Notes: a model not told the origin generated them from the letters alone. Numbered from the stretch's first letter, positions 8,061 through 18,313 are shown. The stretch is DNA of 64,000 nucleotides from Bradyrhizobium barranii subsp. apii (GCF_011516635.5 NZ_CP096257.1:62001-126000); one strand, 5' to 3'. Translations and numbers: made by a program.

Positions 8061-11000
8061 TCACCCTTCAAGAAACTCCTCCAACGTCATGCGGCGAAAG
8101 CCTTGTGGGACGGCGCTTTCGGGATCGGCGATGCGCGGCGCTTCGGTGATTGCCGATTCCGGAATGATCGGCCGCGATGCACGATCCCAGTCGAGTTCAA
8201 AGGCCTCAAGATAGTACTGGGCCACCTCGCCGTCGTCGAACAGGAGACTCGCATCGCGATTCAGGGTAACCCCGTTGCCGCTCCAGTTGTGGCTGCCGAC
8301 CAGACAGCGCTTGCCGTCGACGATCATGCCCTTGGTGTGCGTGCCTGGCAGGTGCCGCAGGCACTTGTTCAGGTTGAGCCCGCGCTTCTTGAGATCCTCA
8401 GCGCACGGAATCCAGGTGCCGTGGTCCGAGCGCAGGATAACCCGCACGGTCTCGATCTCTTTCGACTTTTTGATGAGTGCCTTCACCAGTTTTTCGAGGT
8501 TGCCCGCGGCGCTGTCCTTGAAGGAGTTGATATAGGGAATCTGGAACAACAGCTCGTCGTCCGCTGATTCGATGAGATCCAGCACGGCATCGGTATAGAC
8601 CTTGCCTCTCTTGTCGGGAGTCAGCAGCGGCTTGACCTTGACGCGACGGTTGATCGTGATTGGATCGAAGATGCGCGATGCCGCGCGCGCTTCCAGCTCG
8701 AACGCGACGGACTCCTCAATCGCAACGGGAACGTCGACCAGCACGTCCTCGATCACCGCCTCTTCGGTTCCCCCGTTCTCCTTGGAGAACTCCAGATCGG
8801 CGAGGATGTGGCTGCGGTAGCGGGTGGCAAGCGTCTTGTTCTTGATCACCACGTGCCATTCACGGTTTCCCTTCTTCGCCCTGATGGCCTGGAGATCGCT
8901 GAGGTCAGCGGGGTCGATATTGGGCTGGCTCGAATTTTTCCAATTGCCGCTCGACAGCCAGAACCGATCATCGTCATCCACCGTCACCTTGATATGGTAG
9001 GAGTCGGCGATCAGGCCGTTCGTCCCCTCCGGCGCGTATATTCGATCAAAGCTGAAATTGTTCGCCCACTTCCGGAACACGGTCTTGCGGTTGAAGTCGC
9101 CGTCCTTGACCCCTGCTCTGGTGACGCGCGTTGCGTTGTCGATCACCAGATCCATCTTGATGCCCTTCTCTAGCCGCTCCTCAATAGCGTCAGCGATATG
9201 CTCGGCGTGGAATTCGTACATCGAGGACACCATGCGGCCCTTGACGTTGGCGATGTAGTCCGACAGCACCGACCAGCTACGTTCGGGCCCGACACAGCAG
9301 GTCAACTCCATCTCTTCATTGACTTGACCAAAACTGAAGTTGACCCCGGTTCGATCTTCGTCGTTGTAAGCGATCGAGGTGACCGCGGCCTCGCTGACGA
9401 GGTCCGCGCCGCCAAGCATATCGACGATGCCGGCTGCGCGGACGTCGACGGGATGGCCGAGATAAGCCGCGGGAACGCGTGCGCGAACCGCCGCGATCTT
9501 GTCGGGATGGGTGACAACATTGACGCAAGCCGTATCGGTGAACTCGCCGTTGCTGACGACAAGGCCGGAGCGGACGGCTAGGATGCCGTCGCCCCGAAAA
9601 GCGGCCGCGAAGCGGCGCACCGCGTCCTCAATCGGAGCAGTCTCCGTTGTTGCCAGCGCGATTCCACCCCCGGCGATCGGGGAGCCGATCGAGACCGTGA
9701 TCGTGAGAGGGAGTGTGATCGAGACAGAGGCGGCTTGCCCCGTGGCTGCCGGGGATGGTGCCTGTGTTACGCCGGCAGTTGCCTGACCGTTGCCGCCGCG
9801 GTCGGTTACGACTGTTTCCGGGGTCTCCCACGGTCGGCGTTTCAAATAGTTGCGGATGGTGGAGGCCGGCACGGCATAATTCTCGAGGACATAGGCGCCT
9901 GCGAAATGCAACGCGACCGCCTTGCCGGTCGCGAGATCGATGACCGCCGAGCCCGAATTGCCCCCAAGCGTGGTGCAATCATGGCTCGCCCAGCCGCGTG
10001 AATTCGGCATCATGACGCCGGGCGCAGCGCGCTTGACGTCATAACGACCACCGAACACACGTTCCATCCAGGCCTGATCGGGGATGACATCCTCCCCCGC
10101 CCGTGCCGGATAGCCGATGACGGCCACCGATGTACCCGCGGCGGCATCGGTGTCGGCCAGCAGGACGCGGTTCTGCCGAGCGCCGTCGCTGCTGCGGCCG
10201 ATCTTCAGGAAAGCGATGTCGGCGACCTGTCGCGACTCGATGAAGATGATGCTTTCGACCGGACTGGCGACGCTCAAGTCGCTGTCCATCTCGTGCTTCC
10301 AGTTCACGGTGGTGACGATTGGATCGCCGAACCGGCCGGGCAAGAAGGTGAAGCGGCGGCCGTCGCGGCGGCCGATCAACTCGGCCACATGGCTGTTGGT
10401 GACGACGATGTCAGGCGCGATCAGCCAACCGGTACCGATGAAGCTCGCATTTCGTGGGAAGTTGGCTACATCGATGCGGCCAACTAGTGGAATGACGGGC
10501 TTGATTTTGTCGGCCGCAGCTAAGATCCGTTGCACCATCATCTCCCCATCCGGCGGCTCGATGAAGGCCGGCGCGCCCACAACCGTGTCTCCCTTGATCG
10601 GCACAACCGGCCGGCCAGGCCGCACCATCGTTTCGATCGCTATGGGAACATCCAGCGGCGGCGCTGCCTCTGCGACGGTTGCCTCCAATCCCACCGTGCG
10701 GCGCGCGGCCGGCTGCATGGCAGCAGTGCGGGCATTAATTGACTTGGCAAGATCGGGATCGAAGCGCTCGAGGTTTTGAAGCCAATTACTGATTTTTTCC
10801 GGTGTCAAATTAGATAAATACGGTTGTGCCACGATGTCCCTCTTCTCCACGAGACCTTGTTGATTCTTGCTGCGTGTGACCTTGTCACTGGCAGACGACA
10901 AATCGACGAACGGGCGTGTGACGGCTTGCGCAGGCGCTGCCAACTCGACCGGTCTACCCATCGACCTGGCGTGGAGCATTTCCTCGATCAACACGGTACC

Positions 11001-13499
11001 ATCGCCTGGAAACACTATTCCGCTCGCAGTGACTGCCTTGACGATGCGGCTGCTTCTGACAGCTTCGATGGCAAGATACCGACTGGTCTCGGCGACGCGG
11101 GGTCGCACGGTACGCGCGCGCGGGCGCGGCGGTGCATTGGCCGATGAACTGCTCGCGCGCTGCATGCCCACGAGTTCCCATTGGTCGTTGAACAAGGGAG
11201 CACCAGACGAACCCGGTACGGTCTGGCTCGTGCACCAGAAATAGGGATCGCCGATATCTATGATCGGAAGCTCTCGAAGGGCGACTTGCTTCGGGCCACC
11301 CAATGGATGTCCGACGGTCGACAGATACTCTCCTAGCAGCGCCTTGCTCTCGCTGGCGCCGAGACGCAGCCAGCCAAAATGGTTCCCTGCCTCCTGGTGC
11401 AACGCGACGATCGCAACGTCCAATCGTGTATCCACGAAGAAGAACCGGTCGACCGCGCACGGCACGCGCGTGATCGGCAACAGCGAACCATCGGGGCCAT
11501 CCTGGTAATCGAACTCAGCGTAGGCCAGGGCCGCATCCTGTGCGGTTGGAATGACATGCGCCGCCGTCATCAACAGCCGCGGCGACACAAGAAAGCCGGT
11601 GGCGGTGACCATATGACCGTTGCGGCGAACGCTGATACGGGCGACGGCCCTCGCCGCCGCAACACCACGCTCCAGAAACGTAGTGCTGAGCAAATCCGAC
11701 GTTCCGAGCACGCGCTCGACTGCGATGCCGCTGAGATGAGCGGGACTCGCGGCGCCGACATTCACGGCAACGGGTGTCGTACCTGCGATTTGTTCGGATT
11801 CCGTCTGTTCGTTGGCGAGGCGTAACAGACGTCCCTGGATTCGCTCATCTGTGTCCTTTGACCGCGCGGCGCCGGCGCGCGGCGTCGTGCGCAGGCGCGC
11901 CAGCTTTCTGGCAGCCGCCGGGCTCGGCGATGCTTCCGGTAACTCCGCCACACCAACCGTTGCCAGTGATAACGCTTCCGGCGCCTCACCTCTCGCGACC
12001 CGGCGAACGCGCTCGATTTCCGCCGGGTCACCCTGAACGGCGGAATTCGGTGGAGGTGCGATTGATTGGACCTGTATGGGCTCAAGCATTGACGCCTGCG
12101 CCGCGGCTGACGGACTCTCGATAGAAGCAGGCCCGGCGGGTACATCTGCCGACGCGGTCCAACCGTACGAGGTCCGGATCCACGACCTGTCCGGCGTCCT
12201 CAGCCACGCCAAATCGTCAGCGTCGGGTTCAGCAAAGACGACATGCAGCGGTGCCTCCGGCCGTCCAACCCTGATCCTGGCGGGCGTCATGGGATCGGGG
12301 CCGACGAAGGCGGTTGTCGTCGAGTTCCATTCTGCGGCCGCACAATAGCTGCGCACCAGTCTCAGCGCGGAGCTTACCGCGGGATTAGCATATCTCTCGT
12401 CGTCTTCGAACAACGTGAGACCGTCGCGCAACAACCGCAACCCGCGCGTATAGACAGGCATCCCTCGGACGGTCGCTTCGATCAGGCGGTCACGTGCTAT
12501 TGTAAAGTCCTTTTCCTTGTTGCCGCGAAGCAAATACTGGGCGTTGATGACCGCGCCGTCCGGCAGCCACTTGATCCAGTTGGCCAGATTGTCCGTCCAA
12601 ATCCGGTGCACATCGTCGAGATGCTGCAGGCTCAAGAGGAAATAACCCGCCACGGCAGCAAGGGTCGGGTTCTGTGTCTTTCGCTCCAGAAGCTTTTGAG
12701 CCTGCCAGCTCCTGCTGACCTCCTCCGCCGAGTCGACTTGCCCGCTGCGCAAATAGCCGAGGAGCACCTCGGCGTTGGTATCCAGCGTGCCGACCTCGAC
12801 GTCAATGCAGCGCTGCATAGGCGCGAGGGCATCATTGCCTCTCCCATCGACTTCGAGGTCAATGCGACGCTGCACCGGGTCGTCGGCATCCGGTCTTATC
12901 CAGCGTCCCTTCACGATGATGCGCACATTGTCGGCCGGCACGGCAACAAGCCGCCACGGAACATCCGGGCCGCCGATCTGAACATAGTATTGGCCAGGCT
13001 GCCCCAGAAAGCGGAGCTCGTACTGCACGATCCCTTGATAGCGAATTGCTTGCTGGACTGGCCACGGCACCACATTCCAGACTCCGTCGCCGCCATTGCG
13101 CCACAACCGCAACCACACGGACTGCAAGCTCGAGAGTGCATCGCTCGAGCTTTCGAGAATCTCGGGTCGGCTTATCTGCGCCCATGCAAGACTTTCAAGC
13201 GGCGACGCGCTTGCGACGTCCACTTTCACCTGGACGGTATCCCGTCCGGAGACACTTCTCTGCTCCGTTTTTGTCTCACCGCTCGGCAGCGTCGCCTGCA
13301 CGAGGTAATCGCCCGGATCGACGTCCAGGCTATGAGTATCGCCAAGGCGGATCGCGCCTTTCCAAAGCACCTTGGTGTCGCGCTCAAGGATTTGGATAAC
13401 CTGGACGACAATCGGTACGCTGGCCATATGCGAATGGCGCGCGAGTTCGATTGCGAGTGTCCCTCCACCTGAAACCTTTTGCGTTCGTCCAGCACACAT
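8061..13499 (-). CDS. Giant trypsin-trypsin-phospholipase D protein
   Basis: A protein of 1812 residues. Domains in order: an N-terminal beta-sandwich (about 25-95); a helical repeat region (about 120-390); a low-complexity Pro/Ala linker; a trypsin domain (about 600-790) with His648, Asp694 and Ser765 in PGSSGAPL; a linker; a second trypsin domain (about 990-1215) with His1037, Asp1094 and Ser1182 in GGNSGSAV; a beta-rich linker ITLPLTITVSIG (about 1261-1272); and a PLD domain with two complete HxK(x)4D motifs, His1502/Lys1504/Asp1509 and His1721/Lys1723/Asp1728. All three catalytic units look intact. The PLD unit should hydrolyse phosphodiesters in lipid or nucleic acid. It is last in the unit 16614 to 8061; GAAGG precedes the ATG by 8 bases. 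A cleavage-activated effector is the natural reading, but this is inferred. Confidence 0.93.
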   Translation of the reverse strand: MCAGRTQKVSGGGTLAIELARHSHMASVPIVVQVIQILERDTKVLWKGAIRLGDTHSLDVDPGDYLVQATLPSGETKTEQRSVSGRDTVQVKVDVASASPLESLAWAQISRPEILESSSDALSSLQSVWLRLWRNGGDGVWNVVPWPVQQAIRYQGIVQYELRFLGQPGQYYVQIGGPDVPWRLVAVPADNVRIIVKGRWIRPDADDPVQRRIDLEVDGRGNDALAPMQRCIDVEVGTLDTNAEVLLGYLRSGQVDSAEEVSRSWQAQKLLERKTQNPTLAAVAGYFLLSLQHLDDVHRIWTDNLANWIKWLPDGAVINAQYLLRGNKEKDFTIARDRLIEATVRGMPVYTRGLRLLRDGLTLFEDDERYANPAVSSALRLVRSYCAAAEWNSTTTAFVGPDPMTPARIRVGRPEAPLHVVFAEPDADDLAWLRTPDRSWIRTSYGWTASADVPAGPASIESPSAAAQASMLEPIQVQSIAPPPNSAVQGDPAEIERVRRVARGEAPEALSLATVGVAELPEASPSPAAARKLARLRTTPRAGAARSKDTDERIQGRLLRLANEQTESEQIAGTTPVAVNVGAASPAHLSGIAVERVLGTSDLLSTTFLERGVAAARAVARISVRRNGHMVTATGFLVSPRLLMTAAHVIPTAQDAALAYAEFDYQDGPDGSLLPITRVPCAVDRFFFVDTRLDVAIVALHQEAGNHFGWLRLGASESKALLGEYLSTVGHPLGGPKQVALRELPIIDIGDPYFWCTSQTVPGSSGAPLFNDQWELVGMQRASSSSANAPPRPRARTVRPRVAETSRYLAIEAVRSSRIVKAVTASGIVFPGDGTVLIEEMLHARSMGRPVELAAPAQAVTRPFVDLSSASDKVTRSKNQQGLVEKRDIVAQPYLSNLTPEKISNWLQNLERFDPDLAKSINARTAAMQPAARRTVGLEATVAEAAPPLDVPIAIETMVRPGRPVVPIKGDTVVGAPAFIEPPDGEMMVQRILAAADKIKPVIPLVGRIDVANFPRNASFIGTGWLIAPDIVVTNSHVAELIGRRDGRRFTFLPGRFGDPIVTTVNWKHEMDSDLSVASPVESIIFIESRQVADIAFLKIGRSSDGARQNRVLLADTDAAAGTSVAVIGYPARAGEDVIPDQAWMERVFGGRYDVKRAAPGVMMPNSRGWASHDCTTLGGNSGSAVIDLATGKAVALHFAGAYVLENYAVPASTIRNYLKRRPWETPETVVTDRGGNGQATAGVTQAPSPAATGQAASVSITLPLTITVSIGSPIAGGGIALATTETAPIEDAVRRFAAAFRGDGILAVRSGLVVSNGEFTDTACVNVVTHPDKIAAVRARVPAAYLGHPVDVRAAGIVDMLGGADLVSEAAVTSIAYNDEDRTGVNFSFGQVNEEMELTCCVGPERSWSVLSDYIANVKGRMVSSMYEFHAEHIADAIEERLEKGIKMDLVIDNATRVTRAGVKDGDFNRKTVFRKWANNFSFDRIYAPEGTNGLIADSYHIKVTVDDDDRFWLSSGNWKNSSQPNIDPADLSDLQAIRAKKGNREWHVVIKNKTLATRYRSHILADLEFSKENGGTEEAVIEDVLVDVPVAIEESVAFELEARAASRIFDPITINRRVKVKPLLTPDKRGKVYTDAVLDLIESADDELLFQIPYINSFKDSAAGNLEKLVKALIKKSKEIETVRVILRSDHGTWIPCAEDLKKRGLNLNKCLRHLPGTHTKGMIVDGKRCLVGSHNWSGNGVTLNRDASLLFDDGEVAQYYLEAFELDWDRASRPIIPESAITEAPRIADPESAVPQGFRRMTLEEFLEG

Positions 13500-13511
13500 A
13501 TCGGCAGGCCT

Positions 13512-14708
13512 TCAGACTTGAGGCGGAGGCGGGACGTTGATTACCGGATGTGGACGCGGGACGTTGATTGGAGTGTCGTAAACCGGAGGAATGACGTAGG
13601 CACGCGGAGCCGGGACGGCTATGTGCCCTTCCGGCAAATCGAACGAGCACCCGAAGACGTAACGGCCTGCAGGGAGCTTCGTAATCCAGGGTCCTTTTCC
13701 CGGTGCCGGCCGCCGAGGGCCTTGATCGGGGTCGGCAAAGAATGTGACTTCCTGCTCGATCGAATCTGGAATGCAGCCAAGTTTCACGATTACGTTCGGC
13801 AGCGACCCGGCGGGGAAAACGCGCAGACTCTGTGGTCCGTTGGCTGATTCGCCGTCCGGAACGACAACTTGACGATGTTGTTCGGGAATCTTTTGAACTT
13901 CATTCTGATGCTTGACCAGCCTTTGCACGTTTGTGCCAAGATGTTGCGTATCGATGACCCAATTGGCGCCTGCTTCCGTCGCGCCGAGGCCCTCAAGGCA
14001 ATCGATCAGCGCCTCCGTGAGCCGGCTCACCCCGTTGCGGTCGCCAAAAGCTTGCAAGCCGACCTTCGTCCCGAACAGCATTGGCGCGGTACGGAGATTG
14101 TGTTCTCCCAAACGCGGGCTAATCAGTGCGGTGCCGCCGAAGTCCTCGTCCATGATGGCGGCTTGGGAAAGTTCGCGGCAAGCGTCGATGATGAACAATT
14201 GCGTTCCCGCCTTGCACCGAGCCATGCCGTTGTACGTCGTGCTGAAATCGATGGTGTCCTTCCAGAGATTATCTTTGCTTACTGCGAAATCTTCCGGCAG
14301 GAGCGACATCACGTGCTTTTGAAGACCATGGCCGCAGAAATAAAATACCGCGACGTTATTTGGATTGGCGTCACAACGCACTTTCCATTGGCCGAAGGCA
14401 GTGTGAATGTTTTGAGAGGTGGCGTCGGCGACCTGTGTGTCTGCAAAGTTCTGACCGGTGCGGTCCGAGAGCAATAACTCCACCGATCCGAGGGGCGCCG
14501 GCGCATCCGCCAGCCGTCCCTTGATGAACCATTCGGCAAGAGCTCGCGCCGAAATGGGCGGCGAAGTCAGTTGGCCAAGTGCTGGAATACCTTGCGTCGG
14601 CGCTACGCCGCCGAACAGATGGCGATAGCGTCCGACGCCGACAATGAAGGCGTGTGTCCGCTGGCCGGCGCCAGGCGGATGCAGCGGATCACCCCAGACA
14701 AGCGTCAT
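13512..14708 (-). CDS. Caspase-like cysteine protease (C14)
   Basis: A 398-residue protein with a caspase/metacaspase-type p20-like domain. The catalytic dyad is His127 in FYFCGHGLQ and Cys177 in LFIIDACRE. It is preceded by the usual HAFIVGVGRY strand near residue 20. Residues 290-370 look like a beta-sandwich, and the C-terminus is Pro-rich. The gene lies 12 bases upstream of the trypsin-trypsin-PLD gene and 36 bases downstream of the astacin gene, all on one strand. It shares the caspase core with the protein at 31963-33219, including the APLGSVxLxLS strand. A role as initiator protease for the adjacent effector is inferred. Confidence 0.93.
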   Translation of the reverse strand: MTLVWGDPLHPPGAGQRTHAFIVGVGRYRHLFGGVAPTQGIPALGQLTSPPISARALAEWFIKGRLADAPAPLGSVELLLSDRTGQNFADTQVADATSQNIHTAFGQWKVRCDANPNNVAVFYFCGHGLQKHVMSLLPEDFAVSKDNLWKDTIDFSTTYNGMARCKAGTQLFIIDACRELSQAAIMDEDFGGTALISPRLGEHNLRTAPMLFGTKVGLQAFGDRNGVSRLTEALIDCLEGLGATEAGANWVIDTQHLGTNVQRLVKHQNEVQKIPEQHRQVVVPDGESANGPQSLRVFPAGSLPNVIVKLGCIPDSIEQEVTFFADPDQGPRRPAPGKGPWITKLPAGRYVFGCSFDLPEGHIAVPAPRAYVIPPVYDTPINVPRPHPVINVPPPPQV

Positions 14709-14744
14709 GCAAAGACCTCCCGTACGCTGGCGTGCGCGAACAGC

Positions 14745-15647
14745 TCAGCCCCAGGTGCGGCGAACGCGCATCAAGCCACCCGTCGCCGGCGAAAGCTGCG
14801 CTGGAGGCGGAGCATCGACAGTGCCCGGAGGTCCCATAGCGTCCAGCGCTACAGGCTGCTTCGGATAGATCTTGGCGATGAACGCCTTGTCCATCGGCGA
14901 CAGATCGGTGTTCCAGCCAACGGCGACGCCGTCGGTCGTGAGCTCCGGTGGAATAGGATAATGCATGATCGACAAGCGGTCGTATTCGCTGAACTGCGTC
15001 ACCAGTTTGCTATACTTAAAAAAAACGTTGGAATCGACCTGCGCCTTGCTCCAACCCTGCTTTTCATAGCGGCGATAGACGGCGGGCTTGTCCCACTTGA
15101 TCGATATCTCGGGGTGTGACTGCTCATGGATCATGCCGATCGCATGACCGAATTCATGGACGATGACGCGCCGGAATTCTTCGTCGGTCGTCGTCGGGTC
15201 AAGCCATCCAAAATGCATGGTTTCCTTATCCGGATCGATCGTCAGCGCATCAGTGCCGAGATAAGACCATGACCGGTTGTCGTGGTGATACGAAATGCGA
15301 ATCTCGGCCGCCGAATCGTTACCGAACTCGAACGTCAAATCGGCAAATTCCTCCCATCTTTTGGCGTATTGTACCACCTTGGCGTGGATCCGCTCGTCAC
15401 CGTCGATATGACGTACGCGCAGCGTCCGCCCCGGCTGCCATTTTTTGCCGGTCAGCACCGCGCCGAAAGCCTCGAAGGACGACGTCGAATCCACCCCGAA
15501 CTTGCGGACGACATCGATGTCGCCCGTCGGCGCATTCTCCGGATTCTCTGCGATCGCGTTCTCGGCCGCTCTCAGCAAATCCTGTTGCGCCAGCTGCATG
15601 TCGAAGCAAATGTGCGCATCGCTACCTTTGTCGCTATCATTGCACAT
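14745..15647 (-). CDS. Astacin-type zinc metalloprotease
   Basis: A 300-residue metalloprotease with the extended zinc motif HEFGHAIGMIHEQSHP (His164, Glu165, His168, His174) and the Met-turn SIMHYP, the signature of the astacin (M12A) branch. No signal peptide is visible, which is unusual because most astacins are secreted. An in-frame ATG exists further upstream at 15866, but it lies inside the preceding gene; the ATG at 15647 has AGGGAG about eight bases upstream and leaves a 31-base gap, so it is preferred. It is second in the unit that ends with the caspase and trypsin-PLD genes. Confidence 0.9.
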   Translation of the reverse strand: MCNDSDKGSDAHICFDMQLAQQDLLRAAENAIAENPENAPTGDIDVVRKFGVDSTSSFEAFGAVLTGKKWQPGRTLRVRHIDGDERIHAKVVQYAKRWEEFADLTFEFGNDSAAEIRISYHHDNRSWSYLGTDALTIDPDKETMHFGWLDPTTTDEEFRRVIVHEFGHAIGMIHEQSHPEISIKWDKPAVYRRYEKQGWSKAQVDSNVFFKYSKLVTQFSEYDRLSIMHYPIPPELTTDGVAVGWNTDLSPMDKAFIAKIYPKQPVALDAMGPPGTVDAPPPAQLSPATGGLMRVRRTWG

Positions 15648-15678
15648 CTCAATTCTCCCTCTAAAAATGTCATAGGTG

Positions 15679-16614
15679 CTAATTCGGGATGCGACGGACG
15701 CGCAGCGCATCGACGTCCGTTTCCGCCTCAAATGGCGATACCGTCCTGATGTGACGGAAAAGTTCTGCGGGCTGAATGTCCGTCGCCTCCTCCTCGTACA
15801 GCTTGAACCAGGGAAGTCCCAGGCGCGAATAAGTGGCGGCATCGATCGGGGTTGGCGGCGCGACACGACCGCTCAAGCTCTGGAATGACGCCGCATCGAG
15901 CAACCGAACGACGGCCAGTGCCGGGCTGGTCAGGTCCCACGTGTCGTAACCGTGTGGATCAGTGTGAATCGTCTGCCGGATGCGACCGCCGGCCCCAAGA
16001 CCGAGCGGAGATTCTTCTGCCGGACCGTAGACTGGCTCGGACGGCTCTGGCCTGTCGTGCGCAACGGAAAACCGGCCCGGCTTCGGGTCAAATACTTCGA
16101 TGCGAACGGTACCTTCCAGGATGTGCGCCGCCTGCTCCTCGATCGTCAGTCCCTCGCCGAACGGGGCCGCGACGAACTGCCGAACGAAATTGTCGCCGGC
16201 ATTGACCCCATCGAGCCAGTATTGAGTGCCGGTGACAATGTAGTTTTGCGGGTTACTTCGTAACCCTGCTTCCCACAACCGGCCGTCGATCGCATTTACA
16301 GTGCCGATGCCAATCTTGACTGCGCTCGGTCGCCAGTCCGGGCCTTCAAACGCAATCCATAACGCTTCGCGCCTGCGGATAGGGATCGCAAACTCGGGCT
16401 TACTGTTTTCGTTCGGAAACTCGATGAGCGGAAACCGTCCGAAGGTTGGTGGGAGCGGATAATCTCTGTCGGTTTCCGGGACACGCAGGGTGCGATGGAA
16501 GGAGACGCGGACAAAATCTCCGAAATGCAACGCATCTTCGACGAGCCTGACCGGATACATCGCAAGAGCCGCTAGGAAATAGTGGGTCAGTGAAGTGTAT
16601 CTGATCCTTGCCAC
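15679..16614 (-). CDS. Conserved protein of unknown function, first gene of the caspase/PLD unit
   Basis: A 311-residue soluble protein. It contains segments that I recall as recurring in an uncharacterised bacterial family: RREALWIAFEG (about 82), KIGIGTVNAIDG (about 100), YWLDGVNAGDNFVRQFVA (about 130) and TIEEQAAHILEGTVRIEVF (about 155). It has no catalytic signature I can name. It is the first gene of the minus-strand unit 16614-8061, 31 bases before the astacin gene, so it is probably a structural, targeting or substrate partner of the protease set. Upstream (16615-16683) there is only a short gap to decayed genes, so the unit's promoter should lie there. Confidence 0.8.
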   Translation of the reverse strand: MARIRYTSLTHYFLAALAMYPVRLVEDALHFGDFVRVSFHRTLRVPETDRDYPLPPTFGRFPLIEFPNENSKPEFAIPIRRREALWIAFEGPDWRPSAVKIGIGTVNAIDGRLWEAGLRSNPQNYIVTGTQYWLDGVNAGDNFVRQFVAAPFGEGLTIEEQAAHILEGTVRIEVFDPKPGRFSVAHDRPEPSEPVYGPAEESPLGLGAGGRIRQTIHTDPHGYDTWDLTSPALAVVRLLDAASFQSLSGRVAPPTPIDAATYSRLGLPWFKLYEEEATDIQPAELFRHIRTVSPFEAETDVDALRVRRIPN

Positions 16615-16683
16615 TATGCCAAGTTGAAACCAATTTTTTGCGCACCCAAACTACGTTCTAAACGGAAGAGGCACAGGCCGGTA

Positions 16684-17284
16684 TCATGTTGCAGATACGA
16701 TAACTGCGAGGTCGGTCCCCGAACCGCTCAGGAGGCGTAGTATCGCGACGGCGTCGGCGCCTTCGATCCCAAGCTTCTCAAGGACCACTTCGAAGATGTC
16801 GGGGGAAGGCTTGGATTCCTTGACGTCGTCCGAACACGTCGTCACGTCGACCAGGTCGGCGATACCGGCAATGTCGAGATACTTCTCGATCTCATCCTTC
16901 TTGGCGGATGACGCGACGGCAATGCGAAGTCCGCCATGCCGCACGCCGCCGAAGCAGGTCCGGGACCGCGGAGAAGGGGCGTACCAGCGGTAGGTATTCC
17001 GTCTTGAAGCGCTTGCCGCGCCATTCCTCCATTTCCTCGCTGTGGTCCCGCTGTTCGGCGGCCGAAAGGAAAACGGGAATCAGCTTGTCGCCACCCTTGC
17101 CGATCTGACCTCTCACCTGCTCGAAGCCGACGTTGTGACCGAACTTCACCATCGCTTCGTGCCAGGCGAGGGCATGGAGATCGACGGAGTCCAAGAGCGT
17201 TCCGTCCACGTCGAAGATTGCGGTTTTGGGCACTTCAGAGTTCTCCGGGGCGGGAGCGCCCGATCTTCGCGTACCAGTAGGCAT
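16684..17284 (-). pseudogene. HAD-superfamily hydrolase, frameshifted and 3' truncated
   Basis: The first frame carries motif I of a phosphoglycolate/beta-phosphoglucomutase-type HAD hydrolase (AIFDVDGTLLDSVDLHALAW) and runs to SAVPDLLRR near 16930. There one extra base shifts the frame; the following frame resumes with RHGGLRIAVASSAKKDEIEKYL and the motif III lysine in KESKPSPDIF. The expected last motif (GDTPYD type) is absent: the tail ILRLLSGSGTDLAVIVSAT does not fit, so the 3' end is also lost. The start is uncertain, either an ATG at 17284 or a GTG nearer motif I. Confidence 0.78.
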
Positions 17285-17565
17285 AGGTCGTGTTCTTCGC
17301 TATGTGCCGGTTGAGATCCGGCGAGCCGTCGTCCCACCACAATGGGCCCCTCTCGCCGAGCGCCCGATTCACCTCGTCTACGGCCTTGTGCGGCTTCCGC
17401 TTCGAGGTCGGCGCCACGTTTGGCGTCGCGGACCGCGCGACGGGCCTTCATTAGCCGGCCGACGAGATCGGTCCGTTCCTCTTCGTCGAGACCGGGGTCC
17501 GCCATCCGCCACAGCCTCCCGTGGACGACGAAGTAGCGACCGTCCGGCGTCACCGGATGATTCAC
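17235..17565 (-). pseudogene. Small conserved hypothetical gene with a frameshift
   Basis: The frame starts MNHPVTPDGRYFVVHGRLWRM and continues through LVGRLMKARRAVRDAKRG. A shift near 17395 then moves the coding sense to the frame reading NRALGERGPLWWDDGSPDLNRH and ending at 17235. Together they resemble a small protein of about 105 residues that is common in rhizobial genomes and has no known function. The 3' end overlaps the start region of the HAD remnant. The gene is part of a block (16.7-20.2 kb) where nearly every gene is broken. Confidence 0.65.
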
Positions 17566-17571
17566 GCTGCG

Positions 17572-18270
17572 TCAGGCCGACTTCCGCTGCGGCCTAGCCG
17601 CCGGCTTCTTCGCCGCGGCCTCCTTGGCCGGCTTCTTGCCGGCGATCGGCATCAGCATTTCCTTCTGGCCCGGCGCTGCTTTCTTTGACTTCTTGACCGG
17701 CTTCTTCGACGGCTCCGGCCGGGCCGCGCCACTGCCACCACCGATGCTCTTCCGCAGCGCGTCCATCAGATCCACGACGTTCTCGCCCCGCGGACGCTCC
17801 TTCGCGACGATGGGTTTGCCTGCGCGCTTCTGGTTGATCAGATCGATCAGGGCGGTTTCATATTGGTCCTCGAACTTGTCCGGCTCAAAGTGACCCGCTT
17901 TCTGGTTCACGATGTGCCTGGCGAGCTCGAGCATGTCCTTTGTGACCTTCACGTCCTGGATGTCGCCGAAATATTCGGCCGCATCGCGGACTTCGTAGGG
18001 ATACCGCAGCAGCGTTCCCATCAGGCCCTTGTCGAAGGGCTCGAGCGCGATGATGTGCTCGCGGTTGGTCAGCACGACACGCCCGATCGCTATCTTGTTC
18101 ATCTCCCGGATGGTCTCGCGGATGACGGCGAAGGCGTCGTGTCCTACCTTACCGTCTGGAGTGAGATAGTAGGGACGGATCAAATAGCGCGGGTCGATCT
18201 CGCACCCGAAGACCCATCGAGCGATCATTTTTCGGTTTCCGACCATCGGCGGATTCGACTCAGTGTTCAT
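17572..18270 (-). pseudogene. ku: Ku protein, N-terminally truncated
   Basis: From LIRPYYLTPDGKVGHDAFAV onward the sequence is the C-terminal two thirds of bacterial Ku, the end-binding protein of non-homologous end joining. It includes the YPYEVRDAAEYFGDIQDVKV stretch and a Lys/Ala/Pro-rich DNA-binding tail. Family members normally have about 110 more N-terminal residues. Here the conserved part starts abruptly at CEIDPRYL and is preceded by about 25 unrelated residues from an ATG at 18270. The beta-barrel that encircles DNA is therefore incomplete and function is doubtful. No ligD is in the window. Confidence 0.8.
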
Positions 18271-18313
18271 GATATGTTCTTTTTGGGAGATGAATCGACC
18301 CGCAAGTTGGCGC

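Noticed and set aside
12243..13472. Long plus-strand frame of about 409 codons
   Set aside because: Antisense to the N-terminal part of the trypsin-trypsin-PLD gene, rich in Arg/Ala/Pro; no family features.
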